Shown here: positions 34,796-46,399 of the stretch, piece by piece
How positions within the stretch are numbered: position 1 is the first letter of the stretch
Layout: every line of letters starts with the position of its first letter
Assembly: GCA_032622095.1 (NCBI GenBank)
Contig: CP136065.1
Location: forward strand, 96,167,343 to 96,231,342
Direction: 5' to 3'
DNA: 64,000 nucleotides
Origin: Siphonodentalium dalli
Taxonomy: Eukaryota; Mollusca; Scaphopoda; Gadilida; Siphonodentaliidae
Program-made: the position numbers and the translations under genes
The notes under the pieces: generated by a model
The model's database searches: none
What the model saw: the letters and a program-made list of their open reading frames with translations, nothing else
What the model was told of the DNA's origin: nothing

Positions 34796-35013
34796 CTTGA
34801 AATAGTGTGCCTGTCATTTGCAGAATGAGGTCCCCAGAGGGTGAATTTAGTGATGCTACCCCACATAGCGGGCTAGCATCACCAAATTCACCCTCTGGGG
34901 ACCTCATTCTGCTTACACCTCAGCAGAATGAGGTTCCCAGAGGGTGAATTTGGTGATGCTATGCGGGGGTAGCATCACTAAATTCACCCTCTGGGAACCT
35001 CATTCTGCAAATG
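34796..35013. mobile_element. Family H palindromic MITE, double copy
   Basis: Two complete hairpins, each CAGAATGAGGT(C/T)CCCAGAG...CTC(T/G)GGGACCTCATTCTG, are joined by TTACACCTCAG. Outer ends are TGTCATTTGCAG and CTGCAAATGACA. Confidence 0.8.
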
Positions 35014-35295
35014 ACATAACCATTTCAGCAATAGTCACTGCATATAATTTGTTTATAACAATGACACTGTTTTCTGCCTATTTGAATATCTAATTTATGA
35101 AAATTATTTACTTTTAAATTAATATTTCAGCAGAGTGTTGTTTTACATCCCTTTAATGGAAACAAAGGTAATTTTTAAACTCAGTAAATTGTACTCAGAC
35201 ACCAGTGAACAGGAAATTATTGTTTGATTGAACAGGGACATGAATGTTACTATTTTTAGAACTTTATACTATTTATCTTTATTAAATTCCTATCT

Positions 35296-35555
35296 TTTAA
35301 CCATTTCTTTACTATTAAATACTCACTGACAAGTAGTTCCCTTGGGAAATGTTCAGGTAATAAGTTCAACAATAGGTTGTTTGTTGAACTTATCTAAACA
35401 TTTCGCTACATGGTGGTTTGTTGAAGTTATTTATTATCTAAACATTTCCCTCCAATTAATAGGAAACCTTCTGTACTTACTAATATATCATCTGTTTTTC
35501 TGCCTGTCATCTGCTTACATTTCCTGAACACCCATCCAGTGAATAATAGACTAAT
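35296..35555. mobile_element. Family I MITE, rearranged
   Basis: Contains ACTATTAAATACTCA, AGTAGTTCCC, GTTCAACAATAGGTTGTTTG and GTGAATAATAGACTA, the family I blocks, with extra copies of the AACATTTC segment. Confidence 0.6.
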
Positions 35556-35696
35556 CTAGTCAGCCCTGATAATTGGCTATGGCAATCAGCAATGCCGAAG
35601 CCATTTGATGAAGCAAACTGGGCCATGGCAGAGGGTTGCCATAGCGGATTGCTGAAGCCAAACAATCTGAATCAAAAGGGCTGAATCTAATGTATA

Positions 35697-35808
35697 CAGA
35701 CAGTAATGCTCTAATTAATCGACTTCTTAACCACAGCAGAATTATGGGTAACTTTTCAGGATTTAGTCGGAAATATGGCTTGTTGCCATTCATCGGAAAG
35801 CTCTCGGC
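35697..35808. mobile_element. Family P MITE, left half only
   Basis: From ACAGTAATGCTCTAAT to TTCATCGGAAAGCTCTC, stopping at the hairpin centre. Confidence 0.7.
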
Positions 35809-35943
35809 TTAATTATGTTTAGCACCAGATTTTTCGCCCGTGGTTTTTTAAAACAATAATTTGCACATGTTTTCAAAAATAGTTTCATTACAATTGTTGT
35901 TGAAGCCATTGGAAATGTTATCGGGAAGAGATAGCTCATCTTT

Positions 35944-36180
35944 GACCCTTTCTATACTAAATGGTTTCTCCCATTCAGTTATAAATGTATACATTGGAAT
36001 AGTCCATTATTGAATTGGAGTGGTGTTCAGGTAATAAAAGCAGATGGCAGGCAAAAAAAACGTATAACACAAGCAGATAAATATATAATACAAAACCATA
36101 ATTAATCATATTAGTGTACTAATTACCTGAACATTTCCTAAGGGAACTACTCGTCAATGAGTATTTAGTATAAAAATGGT
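35944..36180. mobile_element. Family I MITE (piggyBac-like)
   Basis: CCCTTTCTATACTAAATGG at the left and GAGTATTTAGTATAAAAATGG at the right. Internal GTGTTCAGGTAATAA and AACATTTCCTAAGGGAACTA. Confidence 0.7.
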
Positions 36181-36199
36181 CAAGGAATAATTTTCATAT

Positions 36200-36970
36200 C
36201 ATATTACACTGGAAAACACAATAGGGCCAATTCACAAAGAATAAATATTTACATAGCCCGTCTGTGTTACACTAAATGCTGTTCGGTGATTGGTCAACTG
36301 CCAATTGGGTCACCCGTTTCATACCCCAATAACACAGGCCATATCACGACATCACAAATTGTTGACCTAATCTGACCTAATCACTAAAAGCGGTCATCAG
36401 AATAATTGCGCGAGCTTTTAAAAGTTCAGACGAATTTGCATCTGAAGCCTGATATTTATATCGTTGCTAAGTGCTTGGTAATGTTATATTGGGATATCTT
36501 AATGTGCTGCATGGGACAGTCTCAAATTCTGGGCAGAATTTGTGAAAATAAATAATACATTCAGCTATTTTATGGGAATAAATCATCAAAAAGCTAAACA
36601 TAAGATATTAATGTAGTGAGGTGTGTGTTATTGGGGGATATGGCACTGTGGTCAGTGGGGGCACATTTGCTTCACATATCCGTTTCACGGTTCACACAAT
36701 GTTCCCCAATGACCATAGCACTGTATCCTCCAATAAAACACAAACCCACTAATTAAATACTGGAGATTTATATTTAATAGTTTGTGATTGAAACCATTGT
36801 GTTTATGTTGTGAAACAATATAACAAAAATGAAGATTATGAGTATTATGGACAGGGATCAGCCAAGGAGTTTCAAACTGAGAGAAGTCACTTTTACCTAT
36901 TCTTTAAAAACCAAAAAGTGAAATGGTAATCAAAGAAAGTCAAATAGCTTAAAACTTCAATTAACCCAAT
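36200..36970. other. Unique DNA with one foldback
   Basis: An inverted repeat at 36607-36731 has 36-38 base arms beginning GTGTTATTGGGGGATATGGC. No gene is supported. Confidence 0.5.
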
Positions 36971-36974
36971 TAAT

Positions 36975-37510
36975 GCATTTATATATGCGAGTCGACCATA
37001 GGTCACCTCACATATATAGGAGAATGCATTGGCCTAACAAATTATTTTCATTTTTGATCATTTTTTCTTACATTCTTTAACAATTTTTGATCATTTTTTC
37101 TTATATTCTCTATAAATTTTTATCATATTTTATCATTATTTCTTACATTCTTTAACATCTTTTTATCATTTTTTTCATTTTTTCTTACATTCTTTAACAA
37201 TTATAAAAAATAATTTAAAATTTGTTAGGCCAAAGCATTCTCTTATATATGGTCGACTCGCATATATAAGAGAATGCATTGGCACAGGGCATTGATAAAA
37301 ATGGGAGCTGTGCTGGTGCAGCATTAAAGATCATGTGCCAGTGCATTCTCTTATATATGCGAGTTTCCTACAGGTCAAGGTAAAGATTGTTAGGCCAATG
37401 TATTCTCTTATATATGCGAGGCTCCCTATGGGAGACTCGCATATATAACAGAATGCATTGGCACAGGGTTTTCACAATATTTCAGGAAGCTCCAACCATG
37501 TAAAGGTTAA
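36975..37510. mobile_element. Family A MITE, compound copy with T-rich tandem insert
   Basis: Two family A units are joined. The first is split by 37050-37200, a run of about 40-bp tandem units (ATTTTTTCTTACATTCTTTA). GAGTCGACC / GGTCGACTC arms surround that insert. The second unit runs from GGGAGCTGTGCTGGTGCAGC to TCCAACCATGTAAAGGTTAA. Confidence 0.65.
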
Positions 37511-37519
37511 AGACAGATC

Positions 37520-37960
37520 ACTTCTATGATTCACAATGTATAGGAAAGGTGACACATTTCAAGTACATGTAGTCTCATATGTCTTCATCCAGGCTGGTCC
37601 CTGATTCATCCCTGGTTAAGTGGTCCTGCTAATTTTCTACGATGCTGGTGGGTCTTGTTGAATTGCTGTGATGTTGGTAGGGCAAACTGATTCTGTTAAG
37701 AAAAAGTAGTTATGTTTTACAAGGTTGTTATTTTTGCAGTCTTTGGCTAATCTGAATGAATCGAGGACAAACTATTATATCAGGGTCCAGCCTAGATGGC
37801 GACTTGGGAGACATCTTCTCCCTAAATTGAGCCACTGCTCCCTATTTTAATCCTAGGGAGAAGTGACTTCTCTCTCACATGCCAGTATACATATGTCCAA
37901 ACATCATATTTAAAGTGCATTTTCTGATTAAAATGGCATATTTACACACTATAGTGGTTT
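37520..37960. repeat. Inverted copy of repeat X and one copy of repeat V
   Basis: 37560-37700 is repeat X in reverse orientation. 37783-37880 is repeat V (TCAGCCTAGATGGCGACTT type, CTTCTCCCTA...GGGAGAAGTGACTTCT), also present at 48943-49045. Confidence 0.55.
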
Positions 37961-37967
37961 TATAATA

Positions 37968-38184
37968 TACAGTAATGCCCTAAGTAATCGACTCCTTAAC
38001 CACAGAAGAATTATGGGTAACTTTTCAGGATTTAGTCGGAAATATGGCTTGTTGCCATTCATCGGAAAGCTCTTGGGGAGAGCTTTCCAATGAATGACAA
38101 CAAGCCATATTTCCGACTAAATCCTGAAAAGTTACCCATAATTCTGCTGTGGTTAAGGGGTCGATTACTTAGAGCATTATTGTA
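37968..38184. mobile_element. Family P palindromic MITE, full copy
   Basis: TACAGTAATGCCCTAAGTAA to TTACTTAGAGCATTATTGTA: a near-perfect 100-base stem with a GGGG centre and TA flanks. Tc1/mariner-like by TA target; no transposase. Confidence 0.8.
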
Positions 38185-38189
38185 TATCT

Positions 38190-38950
38190 GGGGTCTTGTA
38201 TTGCATAATTCTTATTGGATCATAGAAGGCTGATATGTTGGGGGGGGGGGGGGTGATTATTGAACTTGAGAATTTATGACTTCTCCCAGATAACAGTCCA
38301 CTTCTCATTGATAAGCAAATAGGGGAAGTGACTTCTCCCAATTTGAAAGTCTTAGGTTTCTCCCTGTGTTGTTTCTACAGTATAATACATTCACATATTG
38401 TAAAAATATTTTGATAATGGGTGTTTATTTATTACAAACCCACCATAATTAAGATATCTATTCATGTCATTTTGCAAACATCGCCAGTCATTATTAAAAT
38501 ATTTTAAAATGGACATGTTGTTGAATGTGTCATAATAACATATGTTTTTCTCAAATATCCGGATTAGCCAAACACTGTTTTGAAAATAATAATGGAACTT
38601 TTTCTTAACAGCATCATACCATCATAGCAATCCAGGAGGATGCACCAGCATCATAGCTTATTCGCAGGACCACTTAGCCATGGTGTGATTGTTGTATCTG
38701 TAAATGGACTTCAAGTTCAAATGTTTCCTACAAACCAGGAGACACAATAGCTTAGTATACATTTGGAATAAATGTAATGTGAAAAATATGGATCAGGCAA
38801 GAAGAAGATATATATTTCAAACATAGAAATAAAACAATCTAGAAAACTTAACATAAATAATATAATTAATTATAAACAGGAAAATAGAATACAATGGAAT
38901 GTTTCAACACAAGATATCAGAGTAGCTAATCCAGGGCTCAATCATAACTC
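38190..38950. repeat. Repeat X copy; otherwise no gene
   Basis: Repeat X lies at 38570-38700 (ATTAGCCAAACACTGTTTTG, TTCTTAACAGCATCAT). A G-run of 13 is at 38241. No coding sequence. Confidence 0.5.
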
Positions 38951-38953
38951 CAT

Positions 38954-39196
38954 TTAACCCTTTCATGAAGGGAGCTGCGCTGATGCAGAATTAAAAATCC
39001 TGTGCCAATATATTTTCTTATATATGGGAGTCTCGCATATATAAGAGAATGTGCTGGCTTACAAGGTAAATATTGTTAGGCCATGCATTCTATTATATAT
39101 GCGTGGCTCCCTATGGGAGACTCGCATATATAAGAGAATGTATTGGCACAGGGGTTTTTGTCAAATTTCAGCAAGTTCTAGTCATGGAAGGGTTAA
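38954..39196 (+). mobile_element. Family A MITE with intact TTAA ends
   Basis: TTAA (38954-38957) then CCCTTTCATGAAGGGAGCTG at the left, and GTCATGGAAGGG then TTAA (39193-39196) at the right. The TTAA target and CCC termini are diagnostic of piggyBac-type mobility. Confidence 0.85.
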
Positions 39197-39207
39197 AAGA
39201 TCAATTT

Positions 39208-39323
39208 CATCAACATGATTTTATTTTATATTTTTCAGTAGTTACATATATATCTCCATGTTCAACATCAACATGATTTTATTTTATATTTTTCAGTAGT
39301 TACATATATATCTCCATGTTCAA
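39208..39323 (+). repeat. Perfect 58-bp tandem duplication
   Basis: Two identical 58-base units start CATCAACATGATTTTATTTT; a third begins and breaks off after eight bases. Confidence 0.9.
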
Positions 39324-39329
39324 CATCAA

Positions 39330-39650
39330 TATGATCCAATATCAGATCACGCACATCCTGGATATTCACCTATATTCAATATAATAGGTAAATTTGATAG
39401 TGCGAAATCCACTACTTCCCCGTTTCTTTGTGGAAATTATGGGACAAATCTGATAGATCATCTTATTGATGACATAATTCAATAACATGTATTCAAGGGA
39501 CCCAAGGCGCTCCTAGTGGGTAAATGTGCAAACAATGTAAAAGTCTGTGGAAACATCACCACTAAGAAGGACATGGAGAAATAGATAAACTTATATTCAA
39601 ATTAAATCTGATAAAAGTCTGTCATACAACTACCATCAACAAGTACATCA
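39330..39650. other. No recognised feature
   Basis: Short unique stretch between a tandem duplication and a family H element. Confidence 0.35.
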
Positions 39651-39651
39651 A

Positions 39652-40016
39652 GCCTGCAAATAGTGTGTTTGTCATTTGCAGAATGAGGTCCCCAGAGGGT
39701 GAATTTAGTGATGCTATCCCACACAGCGGGCTAGCATCACCAAATTCACCCTCTGGGAACCTCATTCTGCTTAGGCCTCATCTTCTGGGAAGTATCTATA
39801 GTATCAAATTCAGAACATTGTTTTTAGTTACGTTTTCCCTTCGGGGAAGTTTCTATATCCCCTAATTTGCAGAAGATAAAATGCATAATCGAGGTGACCA
39901 ATGGGTGAACATCATCAACTTCAACTGGGGAACTTCAATCTGATCCTAGCATAACTAAAATTCACCCTCTGGGGACCTCATTCTGAAAATGACAGACACG
40001 CTATTTGCAGGCTTGA
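39652..40016. mobile_element. Family H MITE, expanded copy
   Basis: Outer inverted ends AGCCTGCAAATAGTGTGTTT and its complement bound two half-hairpins separated by a 170-base insert (TCTTCTGGGAAGTATCTATA...). The same insert is present in the copy at 60475. Confidence 0.75.
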
Positions 40017-40356
40017 AGTACATGTACATGAAAAATATATTGACTGTTCTTTCTTAAATTTGTTACTGATAGTTCTCCAATAAATTTTTTTTACATGTTG
40101 AAACCATTGTCATGTAAACAAATCTGTTAAAAGTCTTTTGTCAAGAATCATTGCTAATCAAGTAGTAAGTTCAAATATTTTAGTCTGAATATGATCTTGA
40201 GAATATTTGTCAATGCTTTGAATGTTTACATTAAAGTTTTGATTAAACTTTGGTATCATATTGGACTAATTTTACTTTTATTGGTAATTCCACTGTAACA
40301 TTTATGTTTACACAACAATGGTTTTGACAAGCAAAATCTCATTATTGGAGAGTTAT

Positions 40357-40586
40357 TAACCCTTTCATGACTGGAGGTTCCTGATTTTTTGTGAAAACCC
40401 TGTGCCAATGCATTCTCTTATATATGTGAGGAGCCCTATGGCCTAACAATATTTACCTTGATCTTTTAAGCCAGTGCATTCTCTTATATATGTGAGGCTA
40501 CTTATGGGAGACTCTCGTTTATAAGAGAATGCACTGGCACAGGATATTTAATGCTGCACCAGCTCGCTCCTGTCATGAAAGGAATG
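40357..40586 (-). mobile_element. Family A MITE
   Basis: TTAACCCTTTCATGACTGGA at the left, CTCCTGTCATGAAAGG at the right; order of the internal blocks is reversed relative to 38954-39196. Confidence 0.75.
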
Positions 40587-40651
40587 AAAATCAGAACAAA
40601 GTCAATCTATTTTTTCATGTACTTATTGATGGTAGTTGTTTTACATAAGGG

Positions 40652-40798
40652 CCTTGAAATAGTGTGTCTGTCATTTGCAGAATGAGGTTCCCAGAGGGTG
40701 AATTTGGTGATGTTAGCCCGCTATGCGGGGTAGCATCACAAAATTCACCCTTTGGGGACCTCATTCTGCAAATGACAGACACACTATTTCAAGGCTTG
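40652..40798. mobile_element. Family H MITE, compact full copy
   Basis: CCTTGAAATAGTGTGTCTGT to its complement at the right: a 147-base hairpin with a GATGTTAGCCCGC / GCGGGGTAGCATC centre. Confidence 0.85.
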
Positions 40799-40799
40799 T

Positions 40800-41155
40800 T
40801 TTACATACTTTTATCAAATTTAAAATATTTCACACGAACTCACTTTGAGTGCCTTAAATCCCAACAAATTTGAGCAGAACTCATTATGGTTTGAAATTTT
40901 GCAGGTGCATGCAAAACAGGTGAGGAGATCCAGTGTGAAAGCCAACATACTACCGATATCCATGATTTGATTCTTAATAAATAAGTGGCCCCAAACAATA
41001 GTAACCAGATATTTCAGTTATTAATTATTAATTAATACACCACTTCATTTTCTATATGTTGCCATTAGTTTCCAAAAATGCTAGTGAGTTTAAATAGCTA
41101 AATTAAACAGAAATGATAAGACAGTATGGACATTTTGGGATGAAAAAATACACAC
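40800..41155. other. No recognised feature
   Basis: Unique AT-rich DNA. Confidence 0.35.
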
Positions 41156-41158
41156 TAA

Positions 41159-41819
41159 GGCCAAAAAAAAAGTGTTTTGGTTTTCGGGCAATTTTTTTTC
41201 TTCAAATCAATGAGGGAGGGAGGGTTTTATTTTTTATTTTTTTCTGCGCATAGTAAGCATGGACAAAGATACCTTCCTCTGTCTAGTAATAACCAGAAAG
41301 GTAGAGGGAACTGTTATGCATATAAACTCATTTAGTCTTATATAAAAATGACATTGTACTACCAGTGTATGACTGGGATTACCTAACAATATATAATGCC
41401 CCTGACATTAACTACTGTTATTGTTGTCTAAAAACTGATACCTCCCCATTCTAATATGTGATCCTGAATTTAGTCCTGTGCCTTTCAATTGTATAAAGTT
41501 ACAATTAGTGTAAGTTGTTCACAATGACTAATTGTAAGAAGAGCATGAGGATCAGCTAATCATTTTCTTAATTGTCGTCATCTACTTCATGTTGTAAGCC
41601 TGCAAGTCACTTTTTAACACATTAAATGTCAGAGCTCAATGCACACTAATATTCAACACATATCTGCTATGGACAAGTTGATAAAATAAAAAAAATAAAA
41701 ATATATAAATTTCGTAAGTTTTTTTGTCATAACATCAGGCATTGCAATAAAAAGGCCTAATGCAGCCCTTTTTATTCAATGCAGCGGGGCCTGAGAACCA
41801 AAACTTTTTTTTTTTGGCC
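41159..41819. mobile_element. Harbinger-like TIR element
   Basis: TIRs GGCCAAAAAAAAAGTGTTTT / AAACTTTTTTTTTTTGGCC extend into GGTTTTC and GAGAACC. The flanks are TAA on both sides (41156-41158 and 41820-41822), the 3-base target of PIF/Harbinger elements. 661 bases, no transposase frame. Confidence 0.65.
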
Positions 41820-41824
41820 TAATA

Positions 41825-42845
41825 TGACACTATACATTTCACAATATTTTATAGTATTTCCAACCCAAATGCATTGTCAGGTTAATTTTTCACTGGGATG
41901 TAATTACTGCTAAAAGAATCTTAAAATCTTGATATAACAGAGTATAAACAAATTGGTGCCAACCACAAAACTGCATGTTTGATGTTTACTCAACCCCTAT
42001 ATTGCTTTATATCATGAATAAATTACAGAAAAAGGAGCCAAGCAGGAATTTCATTAAAATTGCATTTTGTTTTGATCATCGGTACAGATAGAGGCCACAC
42101 TGTAACACTAAGTTGATTACATGTTAAAAAATAATAAAATATGAAATTTGGAAATCATGATCGTTGTATTCTCTAAACTTAAGAATAAATCATGAGCTGC
42201 AAAGAGTATTTTAGATGAGAGTTTGTTTCATGCTAAAAATCATGTATCCTAAAAGACTAGAATTCACTACAATTCCGACTAACTTTTTCCCGTAACCAAA
42301 TAAAGAGACAATATTTCATCTACATGTATGATGAGGCCACCAACATACATAATAAAATGATCTTAACACAAAATGTTTAGAAACACAGGCATTCAATCAT
42401 ATAAATAGTTCGGATTTCGGAACTAAAGTTAGGATGAAAGTTACAAAAAATCAGGTCCTTAATGAATTCAGGTGTTCTTAAAGTGGCATACTTGCTTTAA
42501 AATAATAGAGATACACTGCCCTACATCACATATTTCAAATGACTTTCACACATTGAATGGACTTTTGACTAATCTTCATCATTGAAAACCGAGCCAATCC
42601 TTTTTATGAAGAAAACCCTGAGAACTAGTAAACCTAGTTCAAATTTTCTTCAACGTAAACCAGCTAGCGAAATCGGCAGGAATAATACTGGTTTACATCG
42701 AAGTACGATTGCCTTCTATATTGGACTTTATGTCCAGATCCAGTGGCGGGATTTTTCATCAATTCTAATCGACTTTATCAAATCAAAACAAAACAATATT
42801 TGTCATCAGAAAGAGAGATATTTTATAGTTATGATTTATATAATC
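41825..42845. other. No gene; one short dispersed repeat
   Basis: 42640-42715 (CAGCTAGCGAAATCGGCAGG, CTGGTTTACATCGAA) resembles 63515-63580. The 92-codon frame at 42582-42860 covers it and is unlikely to be a gene. Confidence 0.4.
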
Positions 42846-42848
42846 AGC

Positions 42849-43388
42849 CAGTCTCTTTGAAAGCCGGCGAAAATCCTACATCGGAATTACGCCTCTAGAA
42901 GTGTCCATAATATGTCATTTCTACGAAGACGCAGCATTCCCAACATGATGTATTAAACCATTTCCAAATATGGAATGCATTCCTGGCGTAGTAAATGTTT
43001 GCGAGAATCGTAGTATTTAGAAATAGTTATAAATACAACTAGATGCTAAGATTAATCAGTCATGAATATCATTGACTGATAAAAAAAAATATTAAAGATT
43101 GTATCTCCTATATTGCGATGAGTAAAATGAATTATGGATATATCGCCTGTATTCAGTTTTCCAACAATAGTTGAGTTTGAAAATGCGTGGGAAAATTGTC
43201 AACATGTCATTGACCTCTGATGATCTCTGAAGTGATCTGCTATGCCATAAACCAATGAAATCGCGCGCAGTCTGTGCCACTCTCCAATGAAATGGAGGAA
43301 ATCCCTTCAACACAGAACCTAATTTTAATAGAGAGTTCTAGAGACGTAATTCCGATATAGGATTTTTGTTGGCTTTTTAAAGAGACTG
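42849..43388. mobile_element. Mutator-like element R with perfect 9-bp target duplication
   Basis: Terminal inverted repeats of about 50 bases begin CAGTCTCTTTGAAAGCC and include AATCCTACATCGGAATTACG. Direct duplications ATAATCAGC sit at 42840-42848 and 43389-43397. A 9-base duplication points to the Mutator superfamily. The 540-base body has no transposase; the minus-strand frame at 43092-43313 is not recognisable. Confidence 0.85.
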
Positions 43389-43409
43389 ATAATCAGCAAT
43401 AATCTAACA

Positions 43410-44190
43410 TACAGTAATGCCCTAAGTAATCGACTCTTTAACCACAGCAGAATTATGGGTAACTTTTCAGGATTTAGTCGGAAATATGGCTTGTTGCCAT
43501 TCATCGGAAAGCTCTCCCCGAGAGCTTTCCGATGAATGGCAACAAGCCATATTTCCGATTAAATCAGGGGGGGGGGTGAACAAATTTCTTCCGGCACGTA
43601 TGCCGGGGTGGGTGGGTGGTCAAAGCCACCAACAAGCAATTTTTTCCGCAAATAACAAAAAAAATTCCTGCTTGTTTTTAGTGTTTTGGCAATGAGTTGG
43701 GCTTCAAAACCACTTTGAATCAGTTTGAATGAGAGAAATAATGTAATTCTAACTGGTAAACTGACTGCAGGCAGTTATCGTGTTGTATTTTGTTGCAAAT
43801 TTTGAAATCCAAGATGGCCGCTGGCAGCCATGTTTTTTTGGCCGAATGACCTCAAAATTACTCATTCCTATTTACATGTCCATGTTAACATCCATGATAA
43901 ATAGTATGCACAGAAATTCATATACAGCTGTTTACAGTGAATTTCCCCCCGCAAATCTCTGTTTTAGTGTTAAAAGGGGGGGTGGGTGTCAAACAATGGT
44001 CGGAAAAAACTGCCGAAAACGGAAAACAAATTGGCGGTGGGGGTGGGTGGGTACAAAAAATGATCGAAAGGGAAAAAATGCCATACGTGCCTGAAATTTT
44101 TTTCCGACCCCCCCCCCCCTGACTAAATCCTGAAAAGTTACCCATAATTCTGCTGTGGTTAAAGAGTCGATTACTTAGGGCATTACTGTA
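43410..44190. mobile_element. Family P MITE interrupted by family F
   Basis: The left arm (43410-43564) and right arm (44121-44190) are one palindromic P element, TACAGTAATGCCCTAAG to CTTAGGGCATTACTGTA. The interruption falls in TCCGACTAAATCCTG of the right arm. Confidence 0.85.
43565..44120 (+). mobile_element. Family F, hAT-like MITE, copy 3 (nested)
   Basis: CAGGGGGG at the left and CCCCCCT at the right, flanked by GA(T/C)TAAAT at 43557-43564 and 44121-44128. Same orientation as 12260-12808 and nearly identical to it, 31 kb away. Confidence 0.85.
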
Positions 44191-44194
44191 TATG

Positions 44195-44990
44195 ATGAAT
44201 TACGCACATAATATGCCGTGTAATTAGGAATAACTCACATTTGATAAGTGTTTGATTATGCTCAGAGAAGAACCGAACTGTTATGATGTCGCGAGATCAA
44301 ATGAGTTTGTATTCTTTTGAAACCTAATTACTTTCATAATTGTGACATTTTATTACCGTTTTTAGATTTTAGACAAGCAGTACTTTGCACTTAAAGTGTT
44401 GCGCTTTTGGTAACGATACTTAAGATGTAAACCAGTATTATCCCTACAAATTTCACTAGCTGGTTTAATTACGTTGCTAGAAACTTGAACTATAGTAATC
44501 TACGGAAGTTGAAATAAGCACTGCTGCGTTCAGCAAAAGTTTCATAGGGGCAGACTACTTATGAGGTTGTCCTCCAATCTTTTGGTAAGCGCGATTCAGG
44601 CCATTTCAGGTGGTATGCAGGATTTGTATTCCGGTGTTAGCCAGTAATCAGGATTCATACCTGTGTCATGAATGATATCCAGAATTCAATTATAAGGCTG
44701 GTATGCGACTTTGATGTCTACGAATTGTAGTATTTGAAATCCCCTCCATTTAGAGACCTCCTAGGTACCAGTATATAATGTGAGCATGATAGTGTGGGAA
44801 CCAATCTCGTCAGTTATTGGTTATCTTCCCAATGAATTATCTATCCATGATCATGTAAGTTACAAATGATAAGAAACCAATTGGGAAATTAATACAATAA
44901 GTAATCAGGTCAGAAAAAGGTATCCAATACGCTACAGAGACTAATCAAGTTTCACAAACCCCGCTCCAATATAGTAAAAATCATGTTAAT
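44195..44990. other. No recognised feature
   Basis: Unique AT-rich DNA; no repeat partner found. Confidence 0.35.
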
Positions 44991-44995
44991 TACAG

Positions 44996-45246
44996 TTAAC
45001 CTTTCCATAACTGGAGCTTCTGGAAATTTTGCAAAAACCCTATGCCAATGCATTCTCTTATATATGCGAGTCTCCCATATATATAATAATTCATTGGCCT
45101 AACGTTATTACCTTGACCTTGTAAGCCAGTGCATGCTCTGATATATGCAAGGCTCCCTAAGGGAAACTCACATATATATGAGAATGCACTGACACATGGT
45201 CTTTAATTAATGCTGCACCAGCGCAGCTCCCATCATGAAAGGGGTA
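44996..45246 (-). mobile_element. Family A MITE
   Basis: GTTAACCTTTCCATAACTGG at the left, CTCCCATCATGAAAGGGG at the right, with two CTTATATATGCGAG-type palindromes. Confidence 0.75.
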
Positions 45247-45420
45247 AATGTCCCGTTTTCTTGTGTGATGTTATTTCTTGGAATCAAAAGTGAAAGCTAA
45301 TTGATACCATGGGCAAATCAATTAATAGCAGAATAATCCAGTTAGATAATAGGAGTGTAGATCCCCTATATTAATCATCCCAAAAAGATGTTAAGCCAGA
45401 TCTCCATTTCAAGAGCTACA

Positions 45421-45643
45421 TACAGTAATGTCCTAAATAATCAACTCCTTAACCACAGCAGAATTATGTGTAATTTTTCAGGATTTAGTCGGAAATATGG
45501 CTTTTTGCCATTCATCGGCATCGGAAAGCTCTCACTGAGAGCTTACCGATGAATGACAACAAGCCATATTTCTGACTAAATCCTGAAAAATTACCCATAA
45601 TTCTGCTGTGGTTAAGGAGTCGATTATTTAGGGCATTACTGTA
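45421..45643. mobile_element. Family P palindromic MITE
   Basis: TACAGTAATGTCCTAAATAA to TTATTTAGGGCATTACTGTA, with an extra CATCGG repeat at the centre. Confidence 0.8.
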
Positions 45644-45649
45644 CATGGT

Positions 45650-46000
45650 ATGATATCTGTATCATTGTTGTTGCTCTCATGCACTTAAATTCCTTCATTC
45701 AATAACAGGGATACTGAATTAGTCTTCGCACATAACCATGGTAAGATCGTAGTGATAACCATAGTCATACAGGGGTAAGATTTTAAATGACCCGGCATTG
45801 GAGCAAAACGGTATTTATATATGTGATCATATGTTTCGGTTTCAACAATGAAGAGATCTACGAAAGTGGTTGATATAACAATATGTTAATCAAGTAAAGG
45901 TTTATTCAAGTAGAAACTAGCGATAAATGTGTCAAAACAAAGGATTATGACAAAGCATTGACGCGTATCTTATTGTTTCACTGTGTGAAGTGTCAAAATA
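45650..46000. other. No recognised feature
   Basis: Unique DNA between MITEs. Confidence 0.35.
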
Positions 46001-46009
46001 AAGTTAATC

Positions 46010-46110
46010 AAGATATGCCAAACGAATATCCAGGTAGTTAAACCAAGATATGCCAAACGGATATCAGGGTAGTTAAACCAAGATACGCCAAACGGATATC
46101 AGGGTAGTTA
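46010..46110 (+). repeat. Three 35-bp tandem units
   Basis: AAGATATGCCAAACGGATAT followed by CAGGGTAGTTAAACC, repeated three times with one to three differences. Confidence 0.85.
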
Positions 46111-46133
46111 AAAAATGACAGAGTAGGGGGGTG

Positions 46134-46391
46134 TTAACCCTTTCTATACTGAATGGAGTCTCCACCCAGTTATAAAGTAAATATTAGATTGGTCTATTAT
46201 TCATTTGGTGGAGTGTTCAGGAATAATGAGCAGACGACGGTATGACAATAAGATAATACAAGTGCAGAGGTATTCATATTTTTTGGTGGGAAACATTCAG
46301 ACAATAAGTTCAACAAATGACTTTGAACTTATTTTCTGAACATTTCCTAAAGGAACTACTCGTCAATGACTATTTAGTACAGAAAGGGTTA
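46134..46391. mobile_element. Family I MITE (piggyBac-like)
   Basis: TTAACCCTTTCTATACTGAA at 46134 and TATTTAGTACAGAAAGGGTTA at the right; the right TTAA is mutated to TTAC. Internal GTTCAACAAATGACTTTGAAC palindrome. Confidence 0.8.
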
Positions 46392-46399
46392 CGATGGCC

